A stretch of DNA of 64,000 nucleotides, taken from Camelimonas abortus (lineage in GTDB: Bacteria; Pseudomonadota; Alphaproteobacteria; Rhizobiales; Beijerinckiaceae). Under the pieces are notes generated by a model, which ran no database searches, had not been told where the DNA came from, and worked only from the letters and a program-made list of their open reading frames with translations. Below, piece after piece: positions 17,803-26,172 of this stretch (positions are counted from its first letter, which is position 1; every line of letters begins with the position of its first letter). The position numbers and the translations under genes are program-made. The stretch lies in assembly GCF_042647165.1 (NCBI RefSeq), contig NZ_JBHRUV010000017.1; one strand, given 5' to 3'.

Positions 17803-19257
17803 ATGCGCGAGTACACGAAATTCTACATTGACGGGAAATGGGTTGAGCCCTCCGCGGGCGCGAAGACCCTCGACGTCATCAACCCGGCCGACGAGTCGGT
17901 GGCTGGCCGGATTTCGCTCGGCACGGCCGCTGACGTCGACGCCGCCGCGAAGGCCGCGGCGCGCGCGTTCACGACCTTCTCGCGCACCACGCGCGAGGAG
18001 CGCATCGCCCTGCTCGAGCGCATCATCGAAGAGTACAAGAAGCGCTTCGATGACATGGCGAAGGCGATCACCGAGGAGATGGGCGCGCCCGTGTGGCTGG
18101 CGCAGCGCGCCCAGGCGCCGATGGGCACGGCCCACCTGCAGACCGCGCTGAACGTCCTCAAGAACTACAAGTTTGAGGAAGACCGCGGCAGCACCGTCAT
18201 CGTCCGCGAGCCGATCGGCGTGTGCGGCTTCATCACGCCCTGGAACTGGCCGGTCAACCAGATCGCCTGCAAGGTGGCGCCGGCGATCGCCACCGGCTGC
18301 ACCATGGTGCTGAAGCCGTCGGAAATCGCCCCGTTCTCGGGCCACATCTTCGCCGAGATCATGGACGCCGCGGGCGTACCGCCGGGCGTGTTCAACCTGG
18401 TGCATGGCGACGGCCCCACCGTCGGCGCGGCCATCAGCTCGCATCCGCTGATCGACATGGTGTCGTTCACCGGCTCCACCCGCGCCGGCATTGAGGTGGC
18501 GCGCAACGCCGCGCCCACCGTCAAGCGCGTCCATCAGGAGCTGGGCGGCAAGAGCCCGAACATCATCCTCGACGACGCCGACTTCGAGCGCGCCGTCTCC
18601 GGCGGCGTGCGCGCCGTGATGAACAACTCCGGCCAGTCCTGCAACGCCCCCACCCGCATGCTGGTGCCGGCGAACCGCATGGACGAGGCCATCGCCATCG
18701 CCAGGGCGGCGGCCGAGGCCACCGTCGTGGGCCGGCCCGAGGACAAGGTGACCATCGGCCCGGTGGTCTCCGAAGCCCAGTTCAACAAGATCCAGAGCCT
18801 GATCCAGAAGGGCATCGAGGAGGGCGCCACCCTCGTCGCTGGCGGTCCTGGCCGTCCGGAGGGGCTCGGGAAGGGCTATTACGTCAGGCCGACGGTGTTC
18901 GCCAACGTCACCAACGACATGACCATCGCCCGCGAGGAGATCTTCGGTCCGGTGCTGTGCATCCTCGGCTACCGCGACCTGGACGAGGCGGTGGAGATCG
19001 CCAACGACACTCCGTACGGCCTCGCCGCCTACATCTCCGGCTCCGATCCGGTGAAGCTCCGCGAGGTCGCCGCGCGCCTGCGCGCCGGCCAGGTGAACCT
19101 GAACGGCGCCGCTCCGGACCTGATGGCGCCGTTCGGCGGTTACAAGATGTCCGGCAACGGCCGCGAGTGGGGCGATCACGCCTTCGCCGAGTTCCTCGAG
19201 ACCAAGGCCGTGCTGGGCGTGCCGAAGCAGGCCGAGCAGAAGCAGGCCGCGGAGTAA
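17803..19257 (+). CDS. NAD(P)-dependent aldehyde dehydrogenase
   Basis: 484 residues, a full-length ALDH superfamily enzyme. General base E246 lies in VHQELGGKSP and the catalytic cysteine is C280 in SGQSCNAPT. 'ITPWNWP' and 'FTGSTRAG' are the cofactor-binding motifs. It oxidises an aldehyde to the acid; substrate unknown. AGGGAG sits 6 bases before the ATG at 17803; the ATG two codons earlier would be too close to it. Single gene followed by a strong terminator. Confidence 0.93.
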   Translation: MREYTKFYIDGKWVEPSAGAKTLDVINPADESVAGRISLGTAADVDAAAKAAARAFTTFSRTTREERIALLERIIEEYKKRFDDMAKAITEEMGAPVWLAQRAQAPMGTAHLQTALNVLKNYKFEEDRGSTVIVREPIGVCGFITPWNWPVNQIACKVAPAIATGCTMVLKPSEIAPFSGHIFAEIMDAAGVPPGVFNLVHGDGPTVGAAISSHPLIDMVSFTGSTRAGIEVARNAAPTVKRVHQELGGKSPNIILDDADFERAVSGGVRAVMNNSGQSCNAPTRMLVPANRMDEAIAIARAAAEATVVGRPEDKVTIGPVVSEAQFNKIQSLIQKGIEEGATLVAGGPGRPEGLGKGYYVRPTVFANVTNDMTIAREEIFGPVLCILGYRDLDEAVEIANDTPYGLAAYISGSDPVKLREVAARLRAGQVNLNGAAPDLMAPFGGYKMSGNGREWGDHAFAEFLETKAVLGVPKQAEQKQAAE

Positions 19258-19280
19258 GGCGGGCTTCGTCACGAAATGCG

Positions 19281-19309
19281 AAAGGCCGGGCGCGCGCCCG
19301 GCCTTTTTC
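19281..19309. terminator. Intrinsic terminator after aldehyde dehydrogenase
   Basis: A perfect stem AAAGGCCGGGCGC/GCGCCCGGCCTTT followed by further Ts. The A tract on the left lets it also act on the convergent acyltransferase gene. Confidence 0.93.
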
Positions 19310-19385
19310 GTTCCGGCCCCGCGGCCGCGTGGTCCGGCGGCGGAGCGGGCCGCCAGCGCGGGCCTGACGCAGGCCCGCCGCCGGC

Positions 19386-20354
19386 TCACACGGCCGCGCC
19401 GGCCTCCGGAGCGTCCTTCGGCTGCTCGCGGATAAACTGCGGCCGCCAGCGCCGGTGCATCCACAGCCACTGTTCGGGATGCTCCAGCACCCAGCCGGCC
19501 ACCACGTCGGTCATCGCCTGCATGGCGCCGGCCACGTCGATCTCGCCGTTTTCGTCGCGCGGCATCTCGACGGGCGGCGTCAGTTCGATGAGGAAGCGCG
19601 CGCCGTTGAGGCGGATGACGCGCGCGCCATGCACCGGGCAGTCAAAGCGCCGGGCGAACTTGCCCATGACCGGATTGGTGAGGGCGGGCCGGCCAAGAAA
19701 TTGCGTGACCACCCCGCGGGTGAAGTGCTGGTCGATGAGCATGCCGAGATGGCCGCCCCGTTCCAGCGCCTCCATCATGGCGAAGGCGGCGCCGGGGCGG
19801 GCGGCTTCCAGGCCGCCCATGGTCTGGCTGCGAATTTCCTGCACCGCCCGCGCCACGGCCGGGTCATTGGGCGCGCGGAACACCGCCGTCAGGTCCAGTC
19901 CGTACCGGGCGGCGCAGATCGCCGGCAGCTCCCAGTTGGCGCAGTGGGCCGAGAACAGGATGGCCGGCTTGCCGTCGTCCCGCAGGGCGATGAAGTGCTC
20001 GATGCCCCGCACCTGGATGCGGCCGTGCGGATCGGGATTGTCGTAATTGTAGTCGAAGATCTCCGCGAGGTGCGGATATTCGGCGGCGGTGCGCCCGAGG
20101 TTTTCCCACGCCTTGCGGGCGATGGCCTTCAGCTCCGCTTCCGGCCTGTCCGGGAAGGTCTCGCGCAGGTTGCGCATGGCCACCTTGTGGACGCCGAGCA
20201 GCGGGCCGACAGTGCGCGCGACGGCGCCGCCGAGGGCGCTGGCGCGGTCTGGCCCGAGCAGACGCAGGAAACCGAAGACCGCCCGGACAAGGCCGAGCAT
20301 GACGACGCCAGAAACCCTGCTGGCGAGACGGCGGATAAACGACTGGCGACGCAA
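19386..20354 (-). CDS. LpxL/HtrB-family acyltransferase
   Basis: 322 residues of the lysophospholipid/lipid A late acyltransferase family. The catalytic HX4(D/E) motif is H137-CANW-E142. 'RGGHLGMLIDQHF' and 'FARRFDCPVHGARVIR' follow as in LpxL. It transfers an acyl chain to a lipid A precursor or related lipid at the inner membrane; the N-terminal hydrophobic segment is at about residues 15-30. The start shown is a TTG; an ATG at 20300 is possible. It converges with the aldehyde dehydrogenase gene and diverges from ubiG. Confidence 0.87.
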   Translation of the reverse strand: MRRQSFIRRLASRVSGVVMLGLVRAVFGFLRLLGPDRASALGGAVARTVGPLLGVHKVAMRNLRETFPDRPEAELKAIARKAWENLGRTAAEYPHLAEIFDYNYDNPDPHGRIQVRGIEHFIALRDDGKPAILFSAHCANWELPAICAARYGLDLTAVFRAPNDPAVARAVQEIRSQTMGGLEAARPGAAFAMMEALERGGHLGMLIDQHFTRGVVTQFLGRPALTNPVMGKFARRFDCPVHGARVIRLNGARFLIELTPPVEMPRDENGEIDVAGAMQAMTDVVAGWVLEHPEQWLWMHRRWRPQFIREQPKDAPEAGAAV

Positions 20355-20550
20355 CAGTTTTCACCCGGTGCAGAATTCTCCGGCGGGCAGATAGCCCGCC
20401 GGCCGCGCCGGGGGCAAGGGCGTTTCGGCCAGCCGGGTGAAAAGCGCGGGCCTTTGTGGCCCCGGCGCGCCGGTCTGCGGCGCTCCGCATGTTCCGTCCC
20501 GCTTCCCTCGGAGCGTCGCCGGGCCTAGTGTCGCCGGTGACAGTTCGCCG

Positions 20551-21333
20551 ATGAGACAGGGGATTCCGGTTTTGCAGTCTGACAGGCGCCCTCCGTCCGC
20601 TCCCCATGCCGATCCGGCCGAGGTGGCGCATTTCGACGCCCTCGCGCGCCGCTGGTGGGATCCTGACGGTCCGATGAAGCCGCTGCACCGGCTCAACCCG
20701 GTGCGGCTGTCCTATATTCGCGACGTGGTCTGCGGCCACTTCGGCCGGGATCCGCGCGCGCCGGCGCCGTTCGCCGGGCTGTCCGCGCTGGATGTCGGCT
20801 GCGGCGCCGGCATGCTGTGCGAGCCGCTGGCGCGCCTCGGCGCGCAGGTCACCGGCCTCGATCCGGCGCCGGAGAATATCGCCGTGGCGCGGGCCCATGC
20901 GGCGGCGGGCGGCCTGGAGATCGCCTATCGCGGCGAGCTGGTGGAGAACGTGGCCGCGGCCGGCGAACGCTTCGACATCGTCACCGCCATGGAGGTGATC
21001 GAGCACGTGCCGGACCCGCCCGGCTTCGTCGCCGCCTGCTGCGCCGCGGTGAAGCCGGACGGCGTGCTGGTGATGGCCACGCTGAACCGCACGCGCAAGG
21101 CGTGGGCGCTGGCGATCATCGGCGCCGAATATGTGCTGGGCTGGCTGCCGCGCGGCACCCACGACTGGAACAGGTTCGTGACCCCGGAGGAGCTCGCCGC
21201 CTACGTCGCCAGCGGCGGCATGACGGTGCGCGGAACCGAGGGCGTGGTTTACGAACCGTGGCGGAACGCCTGGATCCGGTCGTCCGACACGGACGTGAAC
21301 TACATGCTTTACGCCACCCGGTCCGGGCGCTGA
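20551..21333 (+). CDS. ubiG: Ubiquinone O-methyltransferase UbiG
   Basis: 260 residues. 'EVAHFDALARRWWDPDGPMKPLH' is the UbiG-specific N-terminus. SAM-binding motif I is LDVGCGAGML, with 'VTAMEVIEHV' as the post-II motif. 'WLPRGTHDWNRFVTPEE' is also diagnostic. It carries out both O-methylations of ubiquinone synthesis on the cytoplasmic face of the membrane. In many alphaproteobacteria ubiG sits beside lysC-ptsP; here ptsP lies 6 kb away and lysC is absent from the interval. Confidence 0.95.
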   Translation: MRQGIPVLQSDRRPPSAPHADPAEVAHFDALARRWWDPDGPMKPLHRLNPVRLSYIRDVVCGHFGRDPRAPAPFAGLSALDVGCGAGMLCEPLARLGAQVTGLDPAPENIAVARAHAAAGGLEIAYRGELVENVAAAGERFDIVTAMEVIEHVPDPPGFVAACCAAVKPDGVLVMATLNRTRKAWALAIIGAEYVLGWLPRGTHDWNRFVTPEELAAYVASGGMTVRGTEGVVYEPWRNAWIRSSDTDVNYMLYATRSGR

Positions 21334-21334
21334 G

Positions 21335-21362
21335 AAAAGCTCCGGCGCGGCGGCGCCGGAGC
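21335..21362 (-). terminator. Terminator of the VOC gene
   Basis: A 10-bp perfect stem (GCTCCGGCGC and its complement) with a 4-nt loop, followed on the minus strand by TTTTC. It lies 44 bases past the VOC stop codon and just past the ubiG stop. Confidence 0.85.
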
Positions 21363-21406
21363 CTGCGGGCCCTTCCGGGATCTCGCTTGCGGTCCCTTCC
21401 CCAGCG

Positions 21407-21772
21407 TCAGCCCATGTGGAACACGGCGACCTTGTTGCCGTCGGGATCGCGGAAATAGGCGCCGTAGAAGGTCGGCATGCGCTCGCCAGGCGCGCCCTCG
21501 TCTTTGGCGCCGTTGGCCAGCGCCACCTTGTAGGCCTTGTCCACCGCCTCACGGCTGGGCGCGACGAGAGCCGGCATGACGCCGTTGCCCACGGTTGCGG
21601 GCTGGCCGTCATAGGGCTTGCACACCATCAGGCTGGCGGCGCCTTTCCTGCCCCAGCCGATCATGCGGTCGTTCTGCATGATGCGGCTGGCGCCGAGCTC
21701 GGCGGCGATGGCGTCATAGAACTTGCCGGCGGCCTCAAGATTGTTGGTGCCGAGGGTCATGTAACCCAGCAT
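21407..21772 (-). CDS. VOC (glyoxalase/bleomycin-resistance) family protein
   Basis: 121 residues forming one VOC domain: 'MTLGTNNLEAAGKFYDAIAAELG' at the start and 'FYGAYFRDPDGNKVAVFHM' at the end, the latter carrying the usual second-half metal ligands. It would dimerise to form the metal site. Substrate unknown; glyoxalase I-like, fosfomycin-type and dioxygenase roles cannot be separated from sequence alone. Divergent from the SnoaL-like gene across a 466-bp region that holds operator-like repeats. Confidence 0.87.
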   Translation of the reverse strand: MLGYMTLGTNNLEAAGKFYDAIAAELGASRIMQNDRMIGWGRKGAASLMVCKPYDGQPATVGNGVMPALVAPSREAVDKAYKVALANGAKDEGAPGERMPTFYGAYFRDPDGNKVAVFHMG

Positions 21773-22102
21773 GTTTTCCTCCCGGGTAGCCGCGCCAGGG
21801 CGCGGTCATCTCTTGCGCTGTCAGGGATTGCGGCGCGGATCCGGACGACGCGACAGCATGGGCGACGTCGCGTTCTGGCTGCGCCCCGCGCCTTGACCGC
21901 CATGGGGCGCCAGAGCCGCTGCGCCGTCAAGAGGCCGGGCCGGGGCCTGCTCCCGCATGGAGGAAATTTTTTCACACCTTCCTGACCGGCGGCGGCGACG
22001 GGCCGGCGGGCAGCGGCGCGGACGGCCGCCGGACTTCCGTGGCGCCGGGGCCCCGCCGCCCCGGCCGTGGGAAGTGGCGGGCGCCGGCGGCTGCGGTCCG
22101 CA

Positions 22103-22162
22103 GGCGGTTACGCGCGAGGCAACGGGGCGGGCGGCGCGACCATTACCTCGCGCGTAATCGCC
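22103..22162. promoter_or_regulatory. Tandem operator-like inverted repeats upstream of the SnoaL-like gene
   Basis: Two 15-bp half-palindromes lie 35 bp apart. Site 1 (22108-22122) is TTAC-N7-GCAA and site 2 (22143-22157) is TTAC-N7-GTAA. Together they also form a larger inverted repeat, 22103-22119 against 22146-22162, matching at 16 of 17 positions with a 26-nt loop. The place, within the VOC/SnoaL divergent region and 77-137 bases before the SnoaL start, fits binding of a dimeric repressor. The rest of 21773-22238 shows no gene. Confidence 0.55.
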
Positions 22163-22238
22163 CGCGACGCCTCCGCCTGGCAGCATGGGTCCGTCACGCA
22201 GCGATGGCTCCGGCGAACGGAGTCGAAAGGAGGACGCC

Positions 22239-22637
22239 ATGCACGATCCCACGACCGCCCGCGCCGATCCGGCCGTCGCGCTCGTCGAGCGCTACATCGA
22301 CATGTGGAACGAGACTGACGCCGGCCGGCGGGGCGCCATCGCCGCGGCGATCCTGACCCCGGACGCCCTCTATCTCGATCCGGTGATGTCCGGCGAGGGG
22401 CCGGAAGGCGTCAGCGCCATGGTCGGCGCGGCGCAGCAGCAGTTCGCCGGTCTGGTCTTCGCCCTGCGGGGCGCGCCCCAGGCCACCGGAGACTTCTTGC
22501 GCTTTTCGTGGACGCTTGGTCCCGCCGGCGGCCCCCCGGTCGTCGCCGGCGCCGATTTCGCCGAACTGCGCGACGGCCGTTTCGCCCGCATAACCGGCTT
22601 CATCGACCAGGCGCCCGGCGAGCCGCCGGTGAGCTGA
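22239..22637 (+). CDS. SnoaL/NTF2-like protein
   Basis: 132 residues with an NTF2-fold pattern: the N-terminal helix 'VALVERYIDMWNETD', then 'LTPDALYLDPVM' and 'GADFAELRDGRFARITGFID' at the end. Such proteins are small cone-shaped enzymes or binding proteins (SnoaL polyketide cyclases, steroid isomerases, stress-linked proteins); no catalytic residue can be assigned. AAAGGAGG is ideally placed before the ATG, so expression is probably high when induced. A four-helix membrane protein gene follows 100 bases later on the same strand, likely one operon. Confidence 0.85.
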   Translation: MHDPTTARADPAVALVERYIDMWNETDAGRRGAIAAAILTPDALYLDPVMSGEGPEGVSAMVGAAQQQFAGLVFALRGAPQATGDFLRFSWTLGPAGGPPVVAGADFAELRDGRFARITGFIDQAPGEPPVS

Positions 22638-22737
22638 GCCCCGCCGCCATTTTCGCCAGCGCGTGTTCCGGAGGGCCGCCCGCAGGGCCTCTCCCCGGAT
22701 CTCCCCTACAGCCAGTCCACCGCAAGGGAGCAACGTC

Positions 22738-23145
22738 ATGACCCGTTTTCATCCCGGCCCCATGCTTCGCAACATCCTGATGCTCGACGGCGTGTCGTGC
22801 CTCGCCGCCGGCGCGCTGATGGCGCTGGGCGGCGGCTATCTCGCCGGTCTCCTCGAACTGCCGGAGGCGCTGCTGCGCGGCGCCGGCGCCTTCCTGCTGA
22901 TATTTGGCGGCGCGGTGCTTCTGGCCGTGCGTCCGGCCGTCGTCGCCCGGGCGGCGGTGATCGCCGTCATCGCCTGCAATGTGGTGTGGGCGGTGGAATC
23001 GGTGGCGCTGCTGCTGGCCGGCTGGCTGGCGCCGAACGCTGCCGGCGTGGCCTTCGTGCTGGCGCAGGCGGCGTGGGTGGCGGCGCTCGCCGTGGTCCAG
23101 ACCGTGCTGCTGAAGCGCGCCGCCGCCAGCCGCGCCGCCGCCTGA
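22738..23145 (+). CDS. Small four-helix membrane protein
   Basis: 135 residues, almost entirely hydrophobic, with four predicted membrane helices at about residues 10-32, 42-64, 70-96 and 100-124. The pattern of a small glycine/alanine-rich inner-membrane protein is clear, but I do not recognise a named family. AAGGGAG precedes the ATG. It sits downstream of the SnoaL-like gene and ends at a bidirectional hairpin shared with the DUF1178 gene. Confidence 0.75.
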   Translation: MTRFHPGPMLRNILMLDGVSCLAAGALMALGGGYLAGLLELPEALLRGAGAFLLIFGGAVLLAVRPAVVARAAVIAVIACNVVWAVESVALLLAGWLAPNAAGVAFVLAQAAWVAALAVVQTVLLKRAAASRAAA

Positions 23146-23163
23146 GCCGGCGCCGCGCACGAA

Positions 23164-23195
23164 AGGGCCCGTCCGGCCGTCGCCGGGCGGGCCCT
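23164..23195. terminator. Hairpin between convergent genes
   Basis: A 14-bp stem with one G-T wobble (AGGGCCCGTCCGGC against GCCGGGCGGGCCCT) and a 4-nt loop. T tracts are short on both sides, so it is a moderate bidirectional terminator. Confidence 0.7.
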
Positions 23196-23265
23196 CCGTC
23201 ATCTTGCTGAAAAAGCGGACGCCGCGCCGGCGCGGGACGCCGGGAAGGCCAGCGCGCGCAGGGCG

Positions 23266-23715
23266 TCAGTTCAGGTCGTCCGGCAGCGACGGCACCGGCA
23301 TGATGCTGACGCCTTCCTCAACCAGCGCCTTCACTTCCTCAGGGTCGGCCTCGCCGCGGATGGCGCGCGGCTCCACCTCGCCGGCGTGGATGCGCCGCGC
23401 CTCCGCCGGGAAATCGCGTCCGACGTCGTCGGTATTTTCGATGACGTACTGGCGCAGCGCCCGCATCAGGGCGCGGATGCGCCGCGCCGCTTCGTCATCC
23501 ACCAGCGGACCGCCTTCCCGGCGGCCGGCGTCGGCGCGGTCATGCGAGGCCGAGCGGGCGAGCGCCGGCGCCATGACGGTCTTGCCGACCTTGGTCGATC
23601 CGCACGTCGGACACGAGACGAAGCCGGCGGCGGCCTGCCTGTCGTAGGCCTCGCTGTCAGCAAACCAGCTTTCGAACTCATGGCCCTGGTCACAGGCCAG
23701 CGTGTAGCGGATCAT
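23266..23715 (-). CDS. DUF1178 family protein
   Basis: 149 residues. The N-terminal 'MIRYTLACDQGHEFESWF' and the zinc-ribbon-like 'FVSCPTCGS' are the DUF1178 signature, and the conserved C-terminus includes 'RRIHAGEVEPRAIRGEA'. Function is unknown. The family is widespread in alpha- and betaproteobacteria and commonly lies beside the nitrilase/grxC/comF genes, as here. A four-Cys zinc site is not complete (C8, C35 and C38 are seen). Confidence 0.92.
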   Translation of the reverse strand: MIRYTLACDQGHEFESWFADSEAYDRQAAAGFVSCPTCGSTKVGKTVMAPALARSASHDRADAGRREGGPLVDDEAARRIRALMRALRQYVIENTDDVGRDFPAEARRIHAGEVEPRAIRGEADPEEVKALVEEGVSIMPVPSLPDDLN

Positions 23716-23839
23716 CTGGGCGGCGACCCCCTCACCGGGAACAGTCTTACCGAATCACGTCACAGATAAGGCGTTCCTTGCGCCATTACCACAGGACGGG
23801 CAAGTCCGGGCGGCGGCGCCGGCTTCCCGCGCCAGCCGC

Positions 23840-24718
23840 TCAGTCGCCGGCGCGGCCCGCCCTGCGCACGGTGAATGGCCGCGTGTGGGTCAGCGAAGGG
23901 ATGCGCTGGCGCGCCTGCGCCACGGCGGCGAGGTCGATCTGCGCCAGAAGCACGCCGGGCTCCTCGCCTGCTTCCGCCAGCACCTGTCCCCACGGATCGA
24001 CGATGATGGAATGGCCGTAGGTGACGCGCCCGTCCTCATGTTCGCCGCCCTGCGCGGCGGAGATGACGAAGGCGCCGTTTTCGATGGCGCGCGCCCGCTG
24101 CAGCACGCTCCAGTGCGCCGCGCCGGTCTGGCGGGTGAAACAGGCCGGCGCGGTGAGGATGGTGGCCCCGGCCCCGGCCAGCGCCCGGTACAGATAGGGG
24201 AAGCGCAGGTCGTAACAGATGGTGACGCCGATAGCGCCCACCGGCGTGGCGACCACCGGAGCCACGTCTCCGCCGGAATAGGTGCGCGATTCCCGCCAGC
24301 TCTCGCCGTTTGGCAGGTCCACGTCGAACAGGTGGATCTTGTCGTAGGTGGCGAGGATCTCGCCGTCGTCGCCGATCACCACCGCCCGGTTGGCGACCCG
24401 CTCGCCGTTACGGACGGCGAGCGATCCAAGATGTACGGTCACCCTGCGCCGGCGCGCCAGCTCCTGGGCGGCGGCGATCAGCGGATCCTCATCCTGGGTG
24501 AAGATCTTTTCCATCAGGCTGTCGCGCCGGCGCTCCACCAGCCCGGTCATTTCCGGGGTCTGGATGTAGGTCGCGCCGGCGTCGGCCGCCTCGGCGATCA
24601 TGCGCAGGGCGGCGTCGCGGTTGGCGGCCGGGTCGCGGCCCGAGCGCATCTGCACGCAGGCGACGGTCACCGTTCCCGCCCTGGCGCCGCCGGCGACGCC
24701 AGCCTCCGCATCAGTCAT
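23840..24718 (-). CDS. Carbon-nitrogen hydrolase (Nit1-type omega-amidase-like)
   Basis: 292 residues with the complete nitrilase-superfamily triad E56 (TPEMTG), K127 (YDKIHLFD) and C168 (ICYDLRFP). The sequence matches the Nit1/YafV branch, which removes amides such as deaminated glutathione or alpha-ketoglutaramate, a metabolite-repair role. It lies upstream of DUF1178 and downstream of grxC on the same strand (57 bases from grxC), a conserved alphaproteobacterial cluster. Confidence 0.92.
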   Translation of the reverse strand: MTDAEAGVAGGARAGTVTVACVQMRSGRDPAANRDAALRMIAEAADAGATYIQTPEMTGLVERRRDSLMEKIFTQDEDPLIAAAQELARRRRVTVHLGSLAVRNGERVANRAVVIGDDGEILATYDKIHLFDVDLPNGESWRESRTYSGGDVAPVVATPVGAIGVTICYDLRFPYLYRALAGAGATILTAPACFTRQTGAAHWSVLQRARAIENGAFVISAAQGGEHEDGRVTYGHSIIVDPWGQVLAEAGEEPGVLLAQIDLAAVAQARQRIPSLTHTRPFTVRRAGRAGD

Positions 24719-24775
24719 GGCCTGTCTCCCGAACGCCGCCGGCTCCGCCGGCGGCCCCTCGACCCTTCCGGACGG

Positions 24776-25033
24776 TCACCCCGCCAGCAGCGGATCAAGC
24801 TTGCCCGTCGCGTCCAGCGCATACAGGTCGTCACAGCCGCCGACATGGCGGTCGCCGATGAAGACCTGCGGCACGGTGGTGCGTCCGCCGGCGCGTTCGA
24901 TCATCGTGGCGCGCTCTTCCGGCCGCTGGATGATCTCGATTTCCTCGTATGTCACCCCTTTTGAATCCAGCAGCTGCTTCGCGCGCTGGCAGTAGGGGCA
25001 GGTTGATTTGGTATAGATGGTGACGTGCGGCAA
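24776..25033 (-). CDS. grxC: Glutaredoxin 3
   Basis: 85 residues with the dithiol active site C12-P-Y-C15 and the GSH-binding 'TVPQVFIGDRHVGGCDDL'. It reduces disulfides and glutathione mixed disulfides in the cytoplasm. No ATG fits: the start is read as TTG at 25033, with GGGAG seven bases upstream. A much longer open frame exists upstream but it belongs to comF on another frame. Lies between comF and the nitrilase gene, all on the minus strand. Confidence 0.93.
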   Translation of the reverse strand: MPHVTIYTKSTCPYCQRAKQLLDSKGVTYEEIEIIQRPEERATMIERAGGRTTVPQVFIGDRHVGGCDDLYALDATGKLDPLLAG

Positions 25034-25100
25034 CGGAAAGCTCCCTTGTTGCCCGCCAGTATAGGCGTTTCCGCCGCTGCGGGCGACAGCCGGCCGCGCC

Positions 25101-25931
25101 TCAGTCGCGCACGACCATGGCGAAGGCGAGCACGTCGACCCGGGCCGCGCCGGCGCGCAGCAGCGCCCGGGTCGCGGCGGCGGCGGTGGAGCCGGTGGTG
25201 AGCACGTCGTCAACCAGCAGCAGCCTTTTTCCGGCGACGCGGGCTTTTGCGTCCGGCGCCACGGCGAACGCTCCGCGCAGGTTGCGCGTGCGCGCAAGGC
25301 GCGACAGCCCGGTCTGTGGCCGCGTGAGGCGCGTGCGGCGCAGCGCCAGCGGATCGCACGGCCTGCCGCTGACGCCGGCAAGGGCTGCCGCCAGCGCGGC
25401 GGCCTGGTTATGGCGGCGCCGCCACAGCCTGAGCCGGTGCAGGGGAACGGGAACGATCAGGTCCGCCTCCGCCAGCAGCGGCGCGCCGGCGATGGCCATG
25501 AGCCGGGCCATGACGAGGGCGAGGTCCGGACGGTCGCCGAACTTGAGCGCGTGCGCCAGCGTCCTGGCGGTGTGTTCGAAGCGCGTCGCCGCCCGGGCGC
25601 GCTCCCACGGCGGCGGCCGCGCGATCGCCGCGGGCGAAACCGCCCCGGGGCCGGGATCGACGCTGAACGGCGCGCCCAGACGCTCGCAGCAGGGGCTGGT
25701 GATGAAGCGAAGCCCCCGCCAGCAGGCGGCGCACAGCCCGTGATGCGCCGCCACCGGCTGGCGGCAGCAGGGGCAGGCTGGCGGAAACAGCAGGTCGATG
25801 AGCTGGCGGCGCAGGCTGTCCCACGCCCGCCGCGTCAGCTCGCGGGCGGCGTCATCCGCTTCGGCCGCCGGGTCGAACACGCCGCGGCGGCTCGGGCCAT
25901 GAAGGACGCCAGTGTTTCCGGGCACGCGCAT
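25101..25931 (-). CDS. comF: ComF-family phosphoribosyltransferase-like protein
   Basis: 276 residues from the ATG at 25931. The N-terminal zinc finger has four CxxC-like pairs ('CPCCRQP', 'CAACW', 'SPCC'), and the C-terminal PRPP-binding motif is LLLVDDVLTTGST. In Gram-positives ComF acts in DNA uptake; in alphaproteobacteria its role is not settled. The start is uncertain: an in-frame ATG at 25997 adds 22 residues and lacks a ribosome site. Confidence 0.88.
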   Translation of the reverse strand: MRVPGNTGVLHGPSRRGVFDPAAEADDAARELTRRAWDSLRRQLIDLLFPPACPCCRQPVAAHHGLCAACWRGLRFITSPCCERLGAPFSVDPGPGAVSPAAIARPPPWERARAATRFEHTARTLAHALKFGDRPDLALVMARLMAIAGAPLLAEADLIVPVPLHRLRLWRRRHNQAAALAAALAGVSGRPCDPLALRRTRLTRPQTGLSRLARTRNLRGAFAVAPDAKARVAGKRLLLVDDVLTTGSTAAAATRALLRAGAARVDVLAFAMVVRD

Positions 25932-26172
25932 CTCCCGCCGGCCGGGATCCGGCCGGCGCCATTGTAGCGCGCGGCGCGGCCGACGTGAAAAAGTCATGCG
26001 TCAGGAGTATATGGCGGCCTGAAGGCGGGACGCTCCCCGGGGAGGCTTCCCGGGGCGCTTTCCGGAGGGACGCCTGGGGCGCCGCGCTCGCGGCGTCGCG
26101 CTCTTGGCGTCAGGAGGCCCCGCGCGTGTATCCGGACGTTTCCGGACATGCGGATTGCGTCAGGAGACATGC

